Assembly (NCBI RefSeq): GCF_004342285.1
Contig: NZ_SMCV01000001.1
Span: forward strand, 806,001 to 870,000
Source: Klebsiella sp. BIGb0138
GTDB lineage: Bacteria > Pseudomonadota > Gammaproteobacteria > Enterobacterales > Enterobacteriaceae
Reading direction: 5' to 3'
DNA: 64,000 nt
Position 1 is the first letter of the stretch, and the number at the start of each line of letters is the position of its first letter. The notes under the pieces are model-generated. The model saw only the letters and a program-made list of their open reading frames with translations. It was not told the DNA's origin and did not search any database. Made by a program: the position numbers and the translations under genes. Below, piece by piece: positions 54,962-64,000 of the stretch.

Positions 54962-56440
54962 TTATTTGCTTTTCTTGATGTGCTTAATCAAGCGCTTGCG
55001 CTTACGCATCTGGTTCGGCGTCAGGGTATTACGTTTGTTGGCAAACGGGTTTTCCCCTTCCTTGAACTGGATACGAATAGGCGTACCCATGACGTCCAGC
55101 GATTTGCGGAAGTAGTTCATCAGGTAACGCTTATAGGAGTCCGGCAGGTCTTTCACCTGGTTACCGTGGATGACCACAATCGGCGGGTTATACCCCCCGG
55201 CGTGGGCATATTTCAGCTTCACGCGACGACCGCGCACCAGCGGCGGCTGATGGTCTTCTGCCGCCATCGTCATGATGCGGGTCAGCATTGCCGTCCCGAC
55301 GCGGCGGGTGGCGCTGTCATACGCTTCCCGGACGGACTCGAACAGGTTACCGACGCCGCTGCCGTGCAGCGCGGAGATAAAGTGCACGCGCGCGAAGTCG
55401 ATAAAGCCCAGACGGAAGTCCAGAGTCTCTTTCACCTGCTCTCTGACTTCGTTGCTCAGGCCGTCCCATTTGTTAACCACAATCACCAGCGAACGACCGC
55501 TGTTGAGGATAAAGCCAAGCAGAGAGAGATCCTGGTCGGAGATGCCTTCACGCGCATCGATAACCAGCAGCACCACGTTGGCGTCTTCAATCGCCTGCAG
55601 GGTTTTGATGACCGAGAATTTTTCCACCACATCGGTAATTTTACCGCGCTTACGCACGCCCGCGGTGTCGATCAGCACGTATTCACGCTCATCGCGCTGC
55701 ATCGGAATGTAGATGCTGTCGCGCGTTGTGCCCGGCATGTCGTAGACCACCACGCGGTCTTCACCGAGAATACGGTTGGTCAAAGTGGACTTACCAACGT
55801 TCGGACGACCGACAATCGCCAGCTTGATCGGCAGATCTTGCGGATTGAAGTCCTCTTCCGGCTCTTCACTCTCTTCACCGTTCTGTTCGGCTTCAAACTG
55901 CGCCCAGTAGGCCGCGTCTTCATCGACTTCTTCCGACGGGTCGATTTCTTCCGCCCACGGCAGGAGGACATGTTCCAGCAGGCTGGTCACGCCGCGGCCG
56001 TGGGAAGCCGCGATCGGATGGATATCGCCCAGGCCCAGCGACCAGAAGTCGGCAATCGCCTGATCGGCATCGATGCCGTCGGTTTTGTTGGCCACCAGGA
56101 AGGTGGGCTTTTCACGAGAGCGCAGGTGTTTGGCGATAGCGGTATCGGCAGGCATCAGACCCGCGCGCGCATCGACCATAAACAGCACCACATCCGCCTC
56201 TTCAATCGCCAGCAGCGATTGTTCCGCCATTCGGGTTTCAACGCCATCTTCTGTGCCATCGATACCGCCGGTATCGATACAGATAAATTCACGACCTTCA
56301 ACTTCAGCACGACCGTACTTACGGTCACGAGTCAGCCCCGGGAAATCCGCGACCAACGCATCACGAGTGCGCGTCAAACGGTTGAAAAGCGTGGATTTTC
56401 CAACATTAGGGCGCCCGACAAGCGCGACCACAGGTATCAT
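54962..56440 (-). CDS. der: Ribosome biogenesis GTPase Der (EngA)
   Basis: Der is an essential GTPase for 50S subunit assembly. It has 492 residues with two tandem G domains and a KH-like C-terminal domain. Walker A motifs [12 protein letters not shown] near residue 9 and [12 protein letters not shown] near residue 213, and NKTDG and NKWDG, are visible. An acidic linker ([10 protein letters not shown]) joins the two G domains. The C-terminus is Lys-rich (KHIKKSK). ATG at 56440. It lies downstream of bamB, separated by a terminator-like hairpin, and is followed by a strong terminator. Confidence 0.97.
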   Translation of the reverse strand: MIPVVALVGRPNVGKSTLFNRLTRTRDALVADFPGLTRDRKYGRAEVEGREFICIDTGGIDGTEDGVETRMAEQSLLAIEEADVVLFMVDARAGLMPADTAIAKHLRSREKPTFLVANKTDGIDADQAIADFWSLGLGDIHPIAASHGRGVTSLLEHVLLPWAEEIDPSEEVDEDAAYWAQFEAEQNGEESEEPEEDFNPQDLPIKLAIVGRPNVGKSTLTNRILGEDRVVVYDMPGTTRDSIYIPMQRDEREYVLIDTAGVRKRGKITDVVEKFSVIKTLQAIEDANVVLLVIDAREGISDQDLSLLGFILNSGRSLVIVVNKWDGLSNEVREQVKETLDFRLGFIDFARVHFISALHGSGVGNLFESVREAYDSATRRVGTAMLTRIMTMAAEDHQPPLVRGRRVKLKYAHAGGYNPPIVVIHGNQVKDLPDSYKRYLMNYFRKSLDVMGTPIRIQFKEGENPFANKRNTLTPNQMRKRKRLIKHIKKSK

Positions 56441-56500
56441 GTTAAATGCCTCTTACAAATTGCTATGCAACATCGTTTTAACGACGTTTTAAAAAAAGTC

Positions 56501-56530
56501 AAAACGGCCCCTGTCTGCCAGGAGCCGTTT
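56501..56530 (-). terminator. Hairpin/terminator between bamB and der
   Basis: On the minus strand AAACGGC-TCCTG and CAGGG-GCCGTTT pair with one bulge and are followed by TTGACTTTTTTT. It lies 138 bases after bamB and 60 before der. It would partly separate bamB from der, whose promoter may lie in the same gap (56441-56667). Confidence 0.65.
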
Positions 56531-56667
56531 CTCAATCGCACTCTACCCGTTGTTTTCAGCTTCCTTCTTCCCGGCGGCGCAGCCGAATCACTGACCTCAA
56601 TCAGCGACCCGGTAGCGCGTTACCTGGCGCGGCGAAGAAACCCGAAATCCATGGGGTATGTCGCTGA

Positions 56668-57846
56668 CTAACGCGTAATAGAATACAGCGTGCCGTCGGT
56701 TGCCTGGATCAGCAGTCGACCATCGGCTACCACCGCGTCGGTGCGGAAGCCGGAGCTATCCACTTTCTGCTGGGCCACAAAGTGGCCGTCTTCCGGGTTC
56801 ACCCAGTGCATATAGCCTTCGCTATCACCGACGACCAGATTGCCATTATACAACACCGGCGCGGTCAGCAGGCGATGCAATAGATCGCTTTGCGTCCACA
56901 GGGTCACGCCGCCTTCGGTGCTCAGCGCCAGCAGGCGGTCATTCTGATCGACCAGGTAGATACGATCGCCATCGACGATAAAGTCGTTCACCGAACCCAG
57001 TTCACGTTTCCACATGATCTGGCCGCTGCGCAGATCCAGCGCGGTCAGGTTACCGTTATAAGCCAGGGTGTAAACCACACCGTTCACAATCACCGGCGTG
57101 GTATCGACGTCGTTCAGGCGATCGATTTCCGTCGGGCCTGTCGCCTGGGAGATACGCTGTTGCCAGATAATCTGCCCTTGCTGCATCAGCACGGCGCTCA
57201 CGCGACCGTTATCGCCGCCAACAATGGCTGCGCCATAGGCGGTCGCCGGAGCGGATTCGCCGCGCAGAGAGAGCGCAGGCATATCCAGGTTAACGGTCCA
57301 TTTCACCGCGCCATCCGCTTCGTTCAGCGCCTGCAGCTGGCCGTTGCTGGTATGCACCAGAATCATGCCATCGCTGACCACCGGACGCGAAAGGGCTTCG
57401 CCGGCGACGCGAGTCTGCCACGCAACGGTCCCATCGCTGGTATTCAATGCGTACAGCTGTGCTTTTTCGCTACCGATATAGACGTGGCCGCCGGAAACGG
57501 TAACGCCGCCGGAGAGCAGCGCAGGCGCGCGGGAGAACCAGCCGTCTTTCTCAGCCAGATTCACCGACCACACCTCTTTACCGCTGTCGGCGTTCAGCGC
57601 CTTAACGGTGCCTTTACGGTCTGCCGCATAGACGACGCCATCCGCAAAAGCCGGGTGCAGGTTGGAATAGAAATCGCCGATACCGTCGCCAACAGAGGTG
57701 CTCCAGGACGTGGACGGCGTAAACTGATTTTCCACCGTCGGCAGCGGTGACATTTTCACCACATCTTCTTCGCTGTTAAACAACGAACAACCGCTTAGTA
57801 AGGTAACGGAAAGCAGCCCTGGCAAAAGTAATTTACGCAATTGCAT
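56668..57846 (-). CDS. bamB: Outer membrane assembly lipoprotein BamB
   Basis: BamB (YfgL) is an eight-bladed beta-propeller lipoprotein of the BAM complex. It has 392 residues. The signal MQLRKLLLPGLLSVTLLSGC has a lipobox with Cys20 followed by Ser. Repeated blades show GKEVWS, GTVAWQ, GAVKWT and GQIMWK patterns typical of PQQ-like repeats. ATG at 57846. It follows yfgM after 10 bases. BamC in this window is a partner subunit, encoded about 33 kb away. Confidence 0.97.
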   Translation of the reverse strand: MQLRKLLLPGLLSVTLLSGCSLFNSEEDVVKMSPLPTVENQFTPSTSWSTSVGDGIGDFYSNLHPAFADGVVYAADRKGTVKALNADSGKEVWSVNLAEKDGWFSRAPALLSGGVTVSGGHVYIGSEKAQLYALNTSDGTVAWQTRVAGEALSRPVVSDGMILVHTSNGQLQALNEADGAVKWTVNLDMPALSLRGESAPATAYGAAIVGGDNGRVSAVLMQQGQIIWQQRISQATGPTEIDRLNDVDTTPVIVNGVVYTLAYNGNLTALDLRSGQIMWKRELGSVNDFIVDGDRIYLVDQNDRLLALSTEGGVTLWTQSDLLHRLLTAPVLYNGNLVVGDSEGYMHWVNPEDGHFVAQQKVDSSGFRTDAVVADGRLLIQATDGTLYSITR

Positions 57847-57856
57847 CGAGTCCCTC

Positions 57857-58477
57857 TCAGATGGACAAATTATTTATTTTCATACGCATCATTTCGCTGA
57901 GCGCAGGTGAAGCATCGCTGTTCACGCCAGCTTCCCAGGCGGCGCGAGCGCCTTGCTTATCGCCTTTGTTAAGCAGAATCTCACCGCGGAGATCGGCAAC
58001 AATGGCGACCCAGCCTTCACCTTTAATGCTATCAAGGGTCTTCAGCGCATCATCCGGTTTCTTCAGCTGCAGCTGTACGCGTGCGAGACGCATATTGATA
58101 ACCGACTTCAGGTTATCATCCGGCGCGGCGGCCAGCCCCTGCTGAAGCTGCTTTTCCGCATTTTGCAGATCGTTCCGATCGACAAAACGCTGCGCCAGTT
58201 CCAGCGATGCGAACGCGCCATAGCTATTTTTGCTGTCAGCGGCAAATTTCTCCGCCGTATTCAGCGCTTGCGGCTGGTCTGATTTAAGCGCGGCAATGGC
58301 GTTTTCATAGGCTAAAGAGGACTCTCTCGCCGTATCCTGCTGATGAGAACTCCAGTAGCGCCAGCCTACCAACGCGCCAATCCCTAAAATTACCCCAACG
58401 GCCAGCGCTTTGCCATTTTCGGCAAAGAAGCGCTTGAGCGCATCGACCTGATCGTTTTCGTTGTTATACGTTTCCAC
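57857..58477 (-). CDS. yfgM: Periplasmic chaperone-like membrane protein YfgM/AncA (GTG start)
   Basis: A 206-residue inner-membrane protein that associates with SecYEG and PpiD and helps periplasmic chaperones. One transmembrane segment at about residues 23-42 is followed by a periplasmic TPR-like domain. The start is GTG 58477 (ETYNNENDQVDALKRFF follows), with AAGGA 5 bases upstream. This matches the length and N-terminus of E. coli YfgM. It lies between hisS (34-base gap) and bamB (10-base gap). Confidence 0.94.
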   Translation of the reverse strand: METYNNENDQVDALKRFFAENGKALAVGVILGIGALVGWRYWSSHQQDTARESSLAYENAIAALKSDQPQALNTAEKFAADSKNSYGAFASLELAQRFVDRNDLQNAEKQLQQGLAAAPDDNLKSVINMRLARVQLQLKKPDDALKTLDSIKGEGWVAIVADLRGEILLNKGDKQGARAAWEAGVNSDASPALSEMMRMKINNLSI

Positions 58478-58511
58478 GCAGTCCTTCTCCTGACTAATGT
58501 TTCCCGGGAGA

Positions 58512-59786
58512 TTAACCCAGAAGTGCACGCAAATGCGCAGCTACGCTATCCTGCGTTACGGTAGTTTGCTCGCCTGAGCGTAAATCCTTCACTACCACGT
58601 TTCCGTCAGCAATTTCTGACTCACCGACCACCAGAGCGACACGAGCGCCCCATTTATCCGCGCGGGCAAACTGTTTCTTAAAGTTGCCGCCGCCGTGGTT
58701 AGTCATCAGCTTAGCGCCGGGCAGCGCATCGCGAACCCGTTCAGCCAGACGCATTGCCGCAGACTGGGTATCGGTTCCGGAGGCTACCAGGTATATATCG
58801 ACAACAGGATCGGCTTTAAATTCCGGATTGACTGCCTGAACCAGTAAAACAAGACGTTCGAGGCCCATTGCGAAACCGACAGCCGGCGTGGCGCGCCCGC
58901 CCAGTTGCTCCACCAGGCCGTCATAACGACCGCCGGCGCAGACGGTACCCTGAGAACCGAGGCTGGTGGTGACCCACTCAAACACGGTACGGTTATAGTA
59001 ATCCAGCCCGCGCACCAGGCGCTGGTTCACGGTATAGCGAATGCCTGCGTCATCCAGCAGCGCGCAGAGCCCGGCGAAATGGGCTTTGGAATCTTCATCC
59101 AGATAATCGCCCAGCGCAGGCGCATCGTTGAGCAGCGCCTGTACCTGCGGATTTTTGGAATCCAGTACGCGCAGCGGGTTGGTATACATCCGGCGCTTGC
59201 AGTCTTCGTCAAGCTGCTCTTTAAACTGCTCAAGATAGGCGACCAACGCATCGCGATAGGTAGCGCGCGCCTCCAGCGAACCGATGGAGTTCAGCTCCAG
59301 CGCTACGTGGTCGGCGATCCCCAGTTCACGCCACCAGCGAGCGGTCAGCATAATCAGCTCGGCGTCGATATCCGGGCCCTGCAGGCCAAAGACCTCCACG
59401 CCCATCTGATGGAACTGGCGATAGCGGCCTTTTTGCGGACGCTCGTGGCGGAACATCGGCCCAACGTACCACAGACGCTGTTCTTGATTGTACAGCAGAC
59501 CATGTTCGATGCCGGCACGTACGCAGCCCGCCGTCCCTTCCGGACGCAGCGTCAGGCTGTCGCCATTGCGGTCTTCGAAGGTGTACATCTCTTTTTCAAC
59601 CACGTCGGTCACTTCGCCGATCGCGCGTTTGAATAACGGGGTCTGCTCTACAATCGGCAAACGTATTTCGCTGTAACCGTAGCTACCGAGCACCTGCTTC
59701 AGTGAGCCTTCAATGCGCTGCCAGAGAGCGGTCTCGCCCGGCAGATAATCGTTCATGCCACGGATGGCTTGAATGTTCTTTGCCAC
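58512..59786 (-). CDS. hisS: Histidyl-tRNA synthetase (GTG start)
   Basis: Class II aminoacyl-tRNA synthetase charging tRNA-His, 424 residues. Motif 1 is around residue 55 ([18 protein letters not shown]), motif 2 is [15 protein letters not shown] near 113-127, the histidine-binding block is [13 protein letters not shown] near 259, and motif 3 is [13 protein letters not shown] near 305. It starts at GTG 59786 ([12 protein letters not shown] follows), as in E. coli. It lies 91 bases downstream of ispG, with a terminator-like hairpin in the gap, and just before yfgM. Confidence 0.97.
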   Translation of the reverse strand: MAKNIQAIRGMNDYLPGETALWQRIEGSLKQVLGSYGYSEIRLPIVEQTPLFKRAIGEVTDVVEKEMYTFEDRNGDSLTLRPEGTAGCVRAGIEHGLLYNQEQRLWYVGPMFRHERPQKGRYRQFHQMGVEVFGLQGPDIDAELIMLTARWWRELGIADHVALELNSIGSLEARATYRDALVAYLEQFKEQLDEDCKRRMYTNPLRVLDSKNPQVQALLNDAPALGDYLDEDSKAHFAGLCALLDDAGIRYTVNQRLVRGLDYYNRTVFEWVTTSLGSQGTVCAGGRYDGLVEQLGGRATPAVGFAMGLERLVLLVQAVNPEFKADPVVDIYLVASGTDTQSAAMRLAERVRDALPGAKLMTNHGGGNFKKQFARADKWGARVALVVGESEIADGNVVVKDLRSGEQTTVTQDSVAAHLRALLG

Positions 59787-59814
59787 GTTTATTCTCTTTA
59801 TATATATACAAAAA

Positions 59815-59845
59815 TGAACCCCGGCGCCGTGCGCCCGCAGGTTCA
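59815..59845 (-). terminator. Hairpin/terminator between ispG and hisS
   Basis: On the minus strand TGAACC and GGTTCA close a GC-rich structure (GGGCGC with GCGCC inside) followed by TTTTTG, 29 bases before the hisS start. It may attenuate read-through from ispG into hisS. Confidence 0.55.
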
Positions 59846-59877
59846 ATCATACACGGGAAGTTAGCCACCGCCCCCGA

Positions 59878-60999
59878 TTATTTCTCTTCAACCTGCTGAA
59901 CATCGATGCGCCGCGTTTCGTCAAGCATCGAGGCTTTCGCCCGGATACGCGCTTCCAGCTGATCGATCATATCGTCGTTGTCCAGTCGGTCTTTGCGCAC
60001 GCCATCTTCGTACAGGCCGCTCTTTTTATTGCCGCCGGTCACGCCGAGTGTGGAAACCAGCGCTTCGCCCGGGCCGTTCACCACGCAGCCGATGATCGAA
60101 ATATCCATCGGAGTAATGATGTCTTCCAGACGCTGTTCCAGCGCGTTGACGGTGCCGATAACGTCGAACTCCTGACGCGAGCAGGTTGGGCAAGCGATGA
60201 AGTTGATGCCGCGAGCGCGGATGCGCAGCGATTTCAGAATATCGAAGCCGACCTTGATCTCTTCGACCGGATCCGCCGCCAGCGACACGCGCAGGGTGTC
60301 ACCGATCCCTTCGGACAGTAGCAGGCCGAGGCCAATCGCCGATTTCACCGAACCGCTACGCGCGCCGCCGGCCTCGGTGATCCCGAGATGCAGCGGTTGA
60401 TCGATCTGTTTCGCCAGCAGCCGATAGGACTCGACGGCCAGGAACACATCCGATGCCTTCACGCTGACCTTAAACCGATCGAAGTTGAGGCGATCGAGAT
60501 GATCGACATGACGCATGGCTGATTCCAGCAGCGCCTGCGGCGTCGGTTCGCCGTATTTTTCCTGCAGATCTTTTTCCAGTGAACCGGCGTTGACGCCGAT
60601 ACGGATAGGAATGTTTTTATCGCGAGCGCAGTCAACCACCATGCGGATACGTTCTTCGTTACCGATGTTGCCCGGGTTGATACGCAGACAGTCCACGCCG
60701 TACTCCGCCACTTTAAGGGCGATACGGTAGTCAAAATGAATATCGGCGACCAGCGGGACGTTAACCTGCTGTTTGATGAGTCTGAACGCTTCTGCCGCAT
60801 CCATCGTCGGCACGGAGACGCGGACGATATCCGCGCCAACGCGTTCTAACGCTTTGATTTGATTTACTGTCGCGACCACATCCGTGGTACGCGTATTGGT
60901 CATCGACTGTACGGCGATGGGAGCACCATCGCCAATCGGCACATTCCCAACGTAAATTCGTTTTGATTTTCTACGTTGAATCGGAGCCTGGTTATGCAT
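59878..60999 (-). CDS. ispG: 4-hydroxy-3-methylbut-2-en-1-yl diphosphate synthase (flavodoxin)
   Basis: IspG (GcpE) reduces MEcPP to HMBPP in the non-mevalonate isoprenoid pathway with a 4Fe-4S cluster. It has 373 residues. Cluster ligands are visible in [13 protein letters not shown] near residues 270-273 and [11 protein letters not shown] near 305-312 (Cys and Glu). An N-terminal TIM barrel holds [23 protein letters not shown] at 60999. It lies 26 bases downstream of rodZ. Confidence 0.97.
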   Translation of the reverse strand: MHNQAPIQRRKSKRIYVGNVPIGDGAPIAVQSMTNTRTTDVVATVNQIKALERVGADIVRVSVPTMDAAEAFRLIKQQVNVPLVADIHFDYRIALKVAEYGVDCLRINPGNIGNEERIRMVVDCARDKNIPIRIGVNAGSLEKDLQEKYGEPTPQALLESAMRHVDHLDRLNFDRFKVSVKASDVFLAVESYRLLAKQIDQPLHLGITEAGGARSGSVKSAIGLGLLLSEGIGDTLRVSLAADPVEEIKVGFDILKSLRIRARGINFIACPTCSRQEFDVIGTVNALEQRLEDIITPMDISIIGCVVNGPGEALVSTLGVTGGNKKSGLYEDGVRKDRLDNDDMIDQLEARIRAKASMLDETRRIDVQQVEEK

Positions 61000-61025
61000 G
61001 AAAAATCTCCCGCGTTACCCGTCTG

Positions 61026-62003
61026 TTACTGCGCCGGTGACGTTTCGGCATTAAGGGTCAGACGCGCAACCTGGTTAGTTCTGATAAAACGACTCAAATC
61101 GACGGGTTTACCCAGATACTGGATCTGTACCGCTGCCGGCGCACCAATTTTCAGTTTATACGGCGCCTGACCGCTGAGATTCAGATTCCCGCCCTTGCGC
61201 TGCAGACCGCTGAACAGCTTCTTCCCGGTAGCGTCGCTGACTTCCAGCCAGCAATCGGCAGAGAAGTTCAGCACCAGATCCTGAGCCGCAGCCGCCGTCG
61301 CGGTGGCGTTAGCCGGATCGGTTGGCAGCGGAGAAGCCGGCGTCGCGGCCGCCGGTGCGCTATCAACATTGGCCTGCGACGGCGCCACAACGGCGTTGTT
61401 ATCAACCGGCGCCGGGGTAGAGGCCGCCGGCGCAGTGGAGGTATCAACCGGCGCGCTGTTGGCGACGCTGGCGGTGCTGTCCGCTGCCCCACTATCCGCA
61501 CCGGTATCCAGCGGAATATTCTGGCTGCTGTCGCCCGCGTTCAGTTCCGCGGTTGACTGGTCAGCCATCGACGTAATCTCTTCCTGCTGCGCTTTGTGGT
61601 CTTGCCACCACCAGGCGCCGCTGAGGCCAATGACCACAAACAGCACCAGCCAGGTAAAGCTCATCAGCCAGCCGTCGCGCTTTTTACGGCGCTTGCCCAG
61701 CGAGAAGCTTTGCATCGGCGCGACTTTCGCCGCGCGAATCGGCGCCTGTTTGGCCATCATCGGCAGCAGTTCTTCTTCCGGGATGTGCACAAGGCGCGCA
61801 TAGGAGCGGATATAGCCGCGCAGAAAGGTGGAAGCCAGATCGGCTGGCGCCTTATCGTCTTCAATATCACGAACCGTGGAAACTTTCAGGCATAAGCGCT
61901 CCGCCACCGCTTGCTGGCTGAGTCCGAGTTGTTCACGGGCATTGCGCAGACGCGCACCCGTCGTATTTGCTTCTTGATGGTCTTGAGTGGCTTCAGTGTT
62001 CAT
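61026..62003 (-). CDS. rodZ: Cytoskeleton protein RodZ
   Basis: RodZ links the MreB filament to the elongasome to keep rod shape. It has 325 residues. An N-terminal helix-turn-helix domain (about 17-80) shows [21 protein letters not shown] basic juxtamembrane stretch ([10 protein letters not shown]) and one membrane helix lie near residues 110-133. A Thr/Ala/Pro-rich periplasmic linker of about 90 residues follows, then a C-terminal beta domain. The linker makes it about 12 residues shorter than the E. coli protein. ATG at 62003. It is downstream of rlmN and upstream of ispG. Confidence 0.95.
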   Translation of the reverse strand: MNTEATQDHQEANTTGARLRNAREQLGLSQQAVAERLCLKVSTVRDIEDDKAPADLASTFLRGYIRSYARLVHIPEEELLPMMAKQAPIRAAKVAPMQSFSLGKRRKKRDGWLMSFTWLVLFVVIGLSGAWWWQDHKAQQEEITSMADQSTAELNAGDSSQNIPLDTGADSGAADSTASVANSAPVDTSTAPAASTPAPVDNNAVVAPSQANVDSAPAAATPASPLPTDPANATATAAAAQDLVLNFSADCWLEVSDATGKKLFSGLQRKGGNLNLSGQAPYKLKIGAPAAVQIQYLGKPVDLSRFIRTNQVARLTLNAETSPAQ

Positions 62004-62239
62004 TCGACAACTACTGGTACGTGAATTTAAAGTTCAGCGCCGGTTAACCCCGCGCCGCGAAACATCTGCTAAACGTCAGACAAAGAGTATAAGTCCGTAT
62101 GACCAACTATCACAGACACTTATCAAAATTGAATGCTAAGCGGTTGTAGTGCCGCTACATACTGCCTCAAAGTCGATAAAAACGCACCGTAATTATTGAC
62201 CGAATCAGCGTATTTCGCCTGGCGATTAACCCTAAATGC

Positions 62240-62267
62240 GCAGCGCAGGCGGGATGCTTTGCGCTGC
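62240..62267 (-). terminator. Hairpin between rlmN and rodZ
   Basis: GCAGCGCA and TGCGCTGC pair perfectly around a 12-base loop, 8 bases past the rlmN stop on the minus strand. No T-run follows. The 272-base gap to rodZ (62004-62275) holds no other feature I can name, apart from an AT-rich part near 62085-62200 that may carry the rodZ promoter. Confidence 0.4.
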
Positions 62268-62275
62268 ATCATTTA

Positions 62276-63442
62276 TCAGACCGTTTTCACGTCGATCGTT
62301 TCGCCCTGCATACGCTTGCGCAGCGTACGTTTGGTGCGGTCGATAACGTCACCGGCCAGCTGCCCGCAGGCGGCATCGATGTCGTCGCCGCGCGTTTTAC
62401 GCACGATGGTGGTGAAGCCATATTCCATCAGGACCTTGGAGAAACGGTCGATGCGGCTATTGGAGCTACGGCCATACGGCGCGCCCGGGAACGGGTTCCA
62501 TGGGATCAGGTTGATCTTGCACGGCGTATCTTTCAGCAGCGCAGCCAGCTCATGCGCATGTTCGGTACCGTCGTTGACATGATCGAGCATCACGTACTCG
62601 ATAGTGACGCGGCCCTGGTTGGCGTTGGACTTCGAAATGTAGCCGCGCACCGAGTTCAGGAAGGTCTCGATATTATACTTCTTGTTGATCGGCACGATTT
62701 CGTCGCGAATCGTGTCGTTCGGCGCGTGCAGAGAAATCGCCAGCGCGACATCGATCATATCGCCGAGCTTATCCAGCGCCGGAACCACCCCGGAGGTCGA
62801 GAGCGTCACGCGACGTTTGGAGAGACCAAAACCAAAGTCATCCAGCATGATTTCCATCGCCGGCACCACGTTGGTCAGGTTCAGCAGCGGTTCGCCCATC
62901 CCCATCATCACCACGTTGGTGATCGGACGTTGGCCGGTAATTTTCGCCGCGCCGACGATTTTCGCCGCGCGCCATACCTGGCCGATAATTTCAGACACCC
63001 GCAGGTTGCGGTTAAAGCCCTGCTGCGCCGTCGAGCAGAATTTACACTCCAGCGCGCACCCGACCTGTGATGAGACGCACAGGGTGGCACGGTCGTCTTC
63101 CGGAATATAAACCGTTTCAACGCGCTGATCGCCGACGGCAATCGCCCATTTGATGGTCCCGTCGCTGGAGCGTTGCTCCTCGACGACTTCCGGTGCGCGA
63201 ATCTCGGCGACGTCCTTCAGTTTATTGCGCAGCACCTTGTTGATATCGGTCATATCATCAAAGTTGTCGCTGCAGTAGTGATACATCCATTTCATCACCT
63301 GATCGGCGCGGAAAGGCTTTTCGCCCATGTTTTTGAAAAACTCGCGCATCTGCTGACGGTTCAGGTCCAGCAGGTTGATTTTGGCATCTTTGTTCGGCAC
63401 CGTCAGAGCGGCGGTATCAGGTGTGACAATATGTTCAGACAT
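62276..63442 (-). CDS. rlmN: Dual-specificity 23S rRNA/tRNA adenine C2-methyltransferase RlmN
   Basis: RlmN is a radical SAM enzyme that methylates A2503 of 23S rRNA and A37 of several tRNAs. It has 388 residues. The cluster motif CxxxCxxC is visible as CALECKFC near residue 125. The methyl-carrying Cys is in [15 protein letters not shown] near the C-terminus, and its partner Cys lies further upstream. The GMGEPL motif is at about residue 178. Start ATG at 63442. It is the first gene of the rlmN-rodZ-ispG-hisS-yfgM-bamB-der series and lies downstream of ndk. Confidence 0.97.
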   Translation of the reverse strand: MSEHIVTPDTAALTVPNKDAKINLLDLNRQQMREFFKNMGEKPFRADQVMKWMYHYCSDNFDDMTDINKVLRNKLKDVAEIRAPEVVEEQRSSDGTIKWAIAVGDQRVETVYIPEDDRATLCVSSQVGCALECKFCSTAQQGFNRNLRVSEIIGQVWRAAKIVGAAKITGQRPITNVVMMGMGEPLLNLTNVVPAMEIMLDDFGFGLSKRRVTLSTSGVVPALDKLGDMIDVALAISLHAPNDTIRDEIVPINKKYNIETFLNSVRGYISKSNANQGRVTIEYVMLDHVNDGTEHAHELAALLKDTPCKINLIPWNPFPGAPYGRSSNSRIDRFSKVLMEYGFTTIVRKTRGDDIDAACGQLAGDVIDRTKRTLRKRMQGETIDVKTV

Positions 63443-63775
63443 AATCTATTCCGGCCTCGTTGTTACACGTTATGGCCCCAGGAGGGTTGAAAAAAGAAAC
63501 GCCCCTATGAACGAGTGCTCGTCCAGGGGCGCTGCATTGTACAAATTCTGGTGTATCAATACCACGTTTGCACGTGGCAATGATGAAAAAATCTGTAACT
63601 GCGTACTTGAGCCTCTATGGATTTTCGATTGTCGAAAAGGCGAGGATCGAAGTCTCCAAAGTATTTCACGTCACGGCGAGGCGGCGAGTTCGCAAATCCC
63701 CGGGAGCAGAGATAACTCTGTGACCGGGGTGCGCGAATGAAGCCAACAACGCGGCGGCGTGAAAGACGCAGGAGA
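63443..63775. other. Intergenic region between ndk and rlmN
   Basis: A 333-base region with no credible gene. It has the terminator listed at 63491-63532 and a small hairpin CCACGT-TTGC-ACGTGG at 63562-63577. The rest is featureless to me. Confidence 0.55.
63491..63532 (-). terminator. Terminator upstream of rlmN (ndk side)
   Basis: On the minus strand CGCCCC and GGGGCG enclose an inner ACGAG/CTCGT pair and are followed by TTTCTTTTTT. It ends ndk transcription about 50 bases before the rlmN start. Confidence 0.8.
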
Positions 63776-64000
63776 TTAGCGGGTGCGCGGGCAAACTTCG
63801 CCTTCAGCGAAGAAATAGGCGATTTCGCGCGCAGCAGATTCAACGGAGTCGGAACCGTGGGTGCCGTTCTCGGTGAAGCTGTCTGCGTAATCAGCGCGCA
63901 GAGTACCCGCCAGCGCGTTGTCCGGGTTGGTGGCGCCCAGCAGGTCACGGTGACGCTGCACGGCATTTTCGCCTTCCAGAACGGAAACCACGATCGGGCC
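63776..64000 (-). CDS. ndk: Nucleoside diphosphate kinase, C-terminal part only
   Basis: The last 74 residues of Ndk, which equilibrates NTP and NDP pools by a phosphohistidine mechanism. The catalytic His is in [12 protein letters not shown], followed by [19 protein letters not shown], as in E. coli Ndk. The gene starts beyond the right edge. The stop TAA is at 63776-63778. Confidence 0.95.
   Translation of the reverse strand, partial: GPIVVSVLEGENAVQRHRDLLGATNPDNALAGTLRADYADSFTENGTHGSDSVESAAREIAYFFAEGEVCPRTR

Noticed and set aside
54980..56671. A plus-strand open frame of over 560 codons opposite der
   Set aside because: It is an antisense shadow of der with the same His/Arg/Phe-rich bias and no recognisable domain.
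61268..61501. A short repeat-rich frame in rodZ with Arg/Pro tracts
   Set aside because: It is the out-of-frame reading of the Ala/Thr/Pro-rich periplasmic linker of RodZ.

Overview
The window looks like chromosomal core DNA of an enterobacterium of the Klebsiella/Raoultella group. Almost every protein reads as a close orthologue of an Escherichia coli K-12 protein. The order, from cysP through yfeX, amiA, hemF, maeB, tktB, acrD, dapE, purC, bamC, dapA, bepA, hda, upp, purMN, ppk-ppx, guaBA, xseA, der, hisS, ispG, rodZ and rlmN to ndk, follows the E. coli map around cysP-ndk. Codon third positions are strongly G/C, as in Klebsiella. A bglK-type beta-glucoside kinase, an enzyme described from K. 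pneumoniae, sits in the middle. The genus call is inference from remembered sequences; no search was run. Both end genes are cut by the window: cysP on the left and ndk on the right.

Layout. 1-17 kb: cysP (5' end only), yfeX, yfeY, yfeZ, ypeA, amiA-hemF, maeB, tktB, ypfG, nudK, aegA, acrD and the 19-residue ypfM. 17-30 kb: yffB-dapE-ypfN, ypfH, tmcA-ypfJ, purC, dapA-bamC, gcvR-bcp, perM, bepA-yfgD. 30-44 kb: hda (CTG start), upp-uraA, the bglK-bglA beta-glucoside operon, purM-purN, ppk-ppx, the EAL protein gene yfgF, and yfgG. 44-48.8 kb: an accessory block of three short-chain dehydrogenases with a divergent TetR-family and a divergent AraC-family regulator. 48.8-64 kb: guaB-guaA, xseA, yfgJ, an accessory Gfo/Idh/MocA-type oxidoreductase, and the rlmN-rodZ-ispG-hisS-yfgM-bamB-der series, then ndk. 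No rRNA, tRNA, insertion sequence, integrase, phage gene or CRISPR array was seen.

Compared with the E. coli K-12 order as I remember it, the ucpA/mur genes, the eut operon, talA, narQ, the hyf operon and yfgH-yfgI are missing from their expected positions. The bglK-bglA operon, the SDR/TetR/AraC block and the Gfo/Idh oxidoreductase are additions.

Functional links. Three purine loci (purC, purMN, guaBA) each carry a recognisable PurR box. The envelope-quality genes bamC, bamB, bepA and yfgM are spread over the window, and bepA has a textbook sigma-E promoter. upp has the GATTTTTTTTG start of UTP-sensing promoters. yfgF has a perfect FNR box, acrD a BaeR box, and bglK two copies of an AscG-like palindrome. 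The most interesting non-routine signals are the 45-bp near-perfect palindrome between the SDR operon and its TetR gene, the paired operators in front of bglK-bglA, and the CTG start of hda overlapping a five-codon upstream ORF. I found no convincing wholly new biological system.
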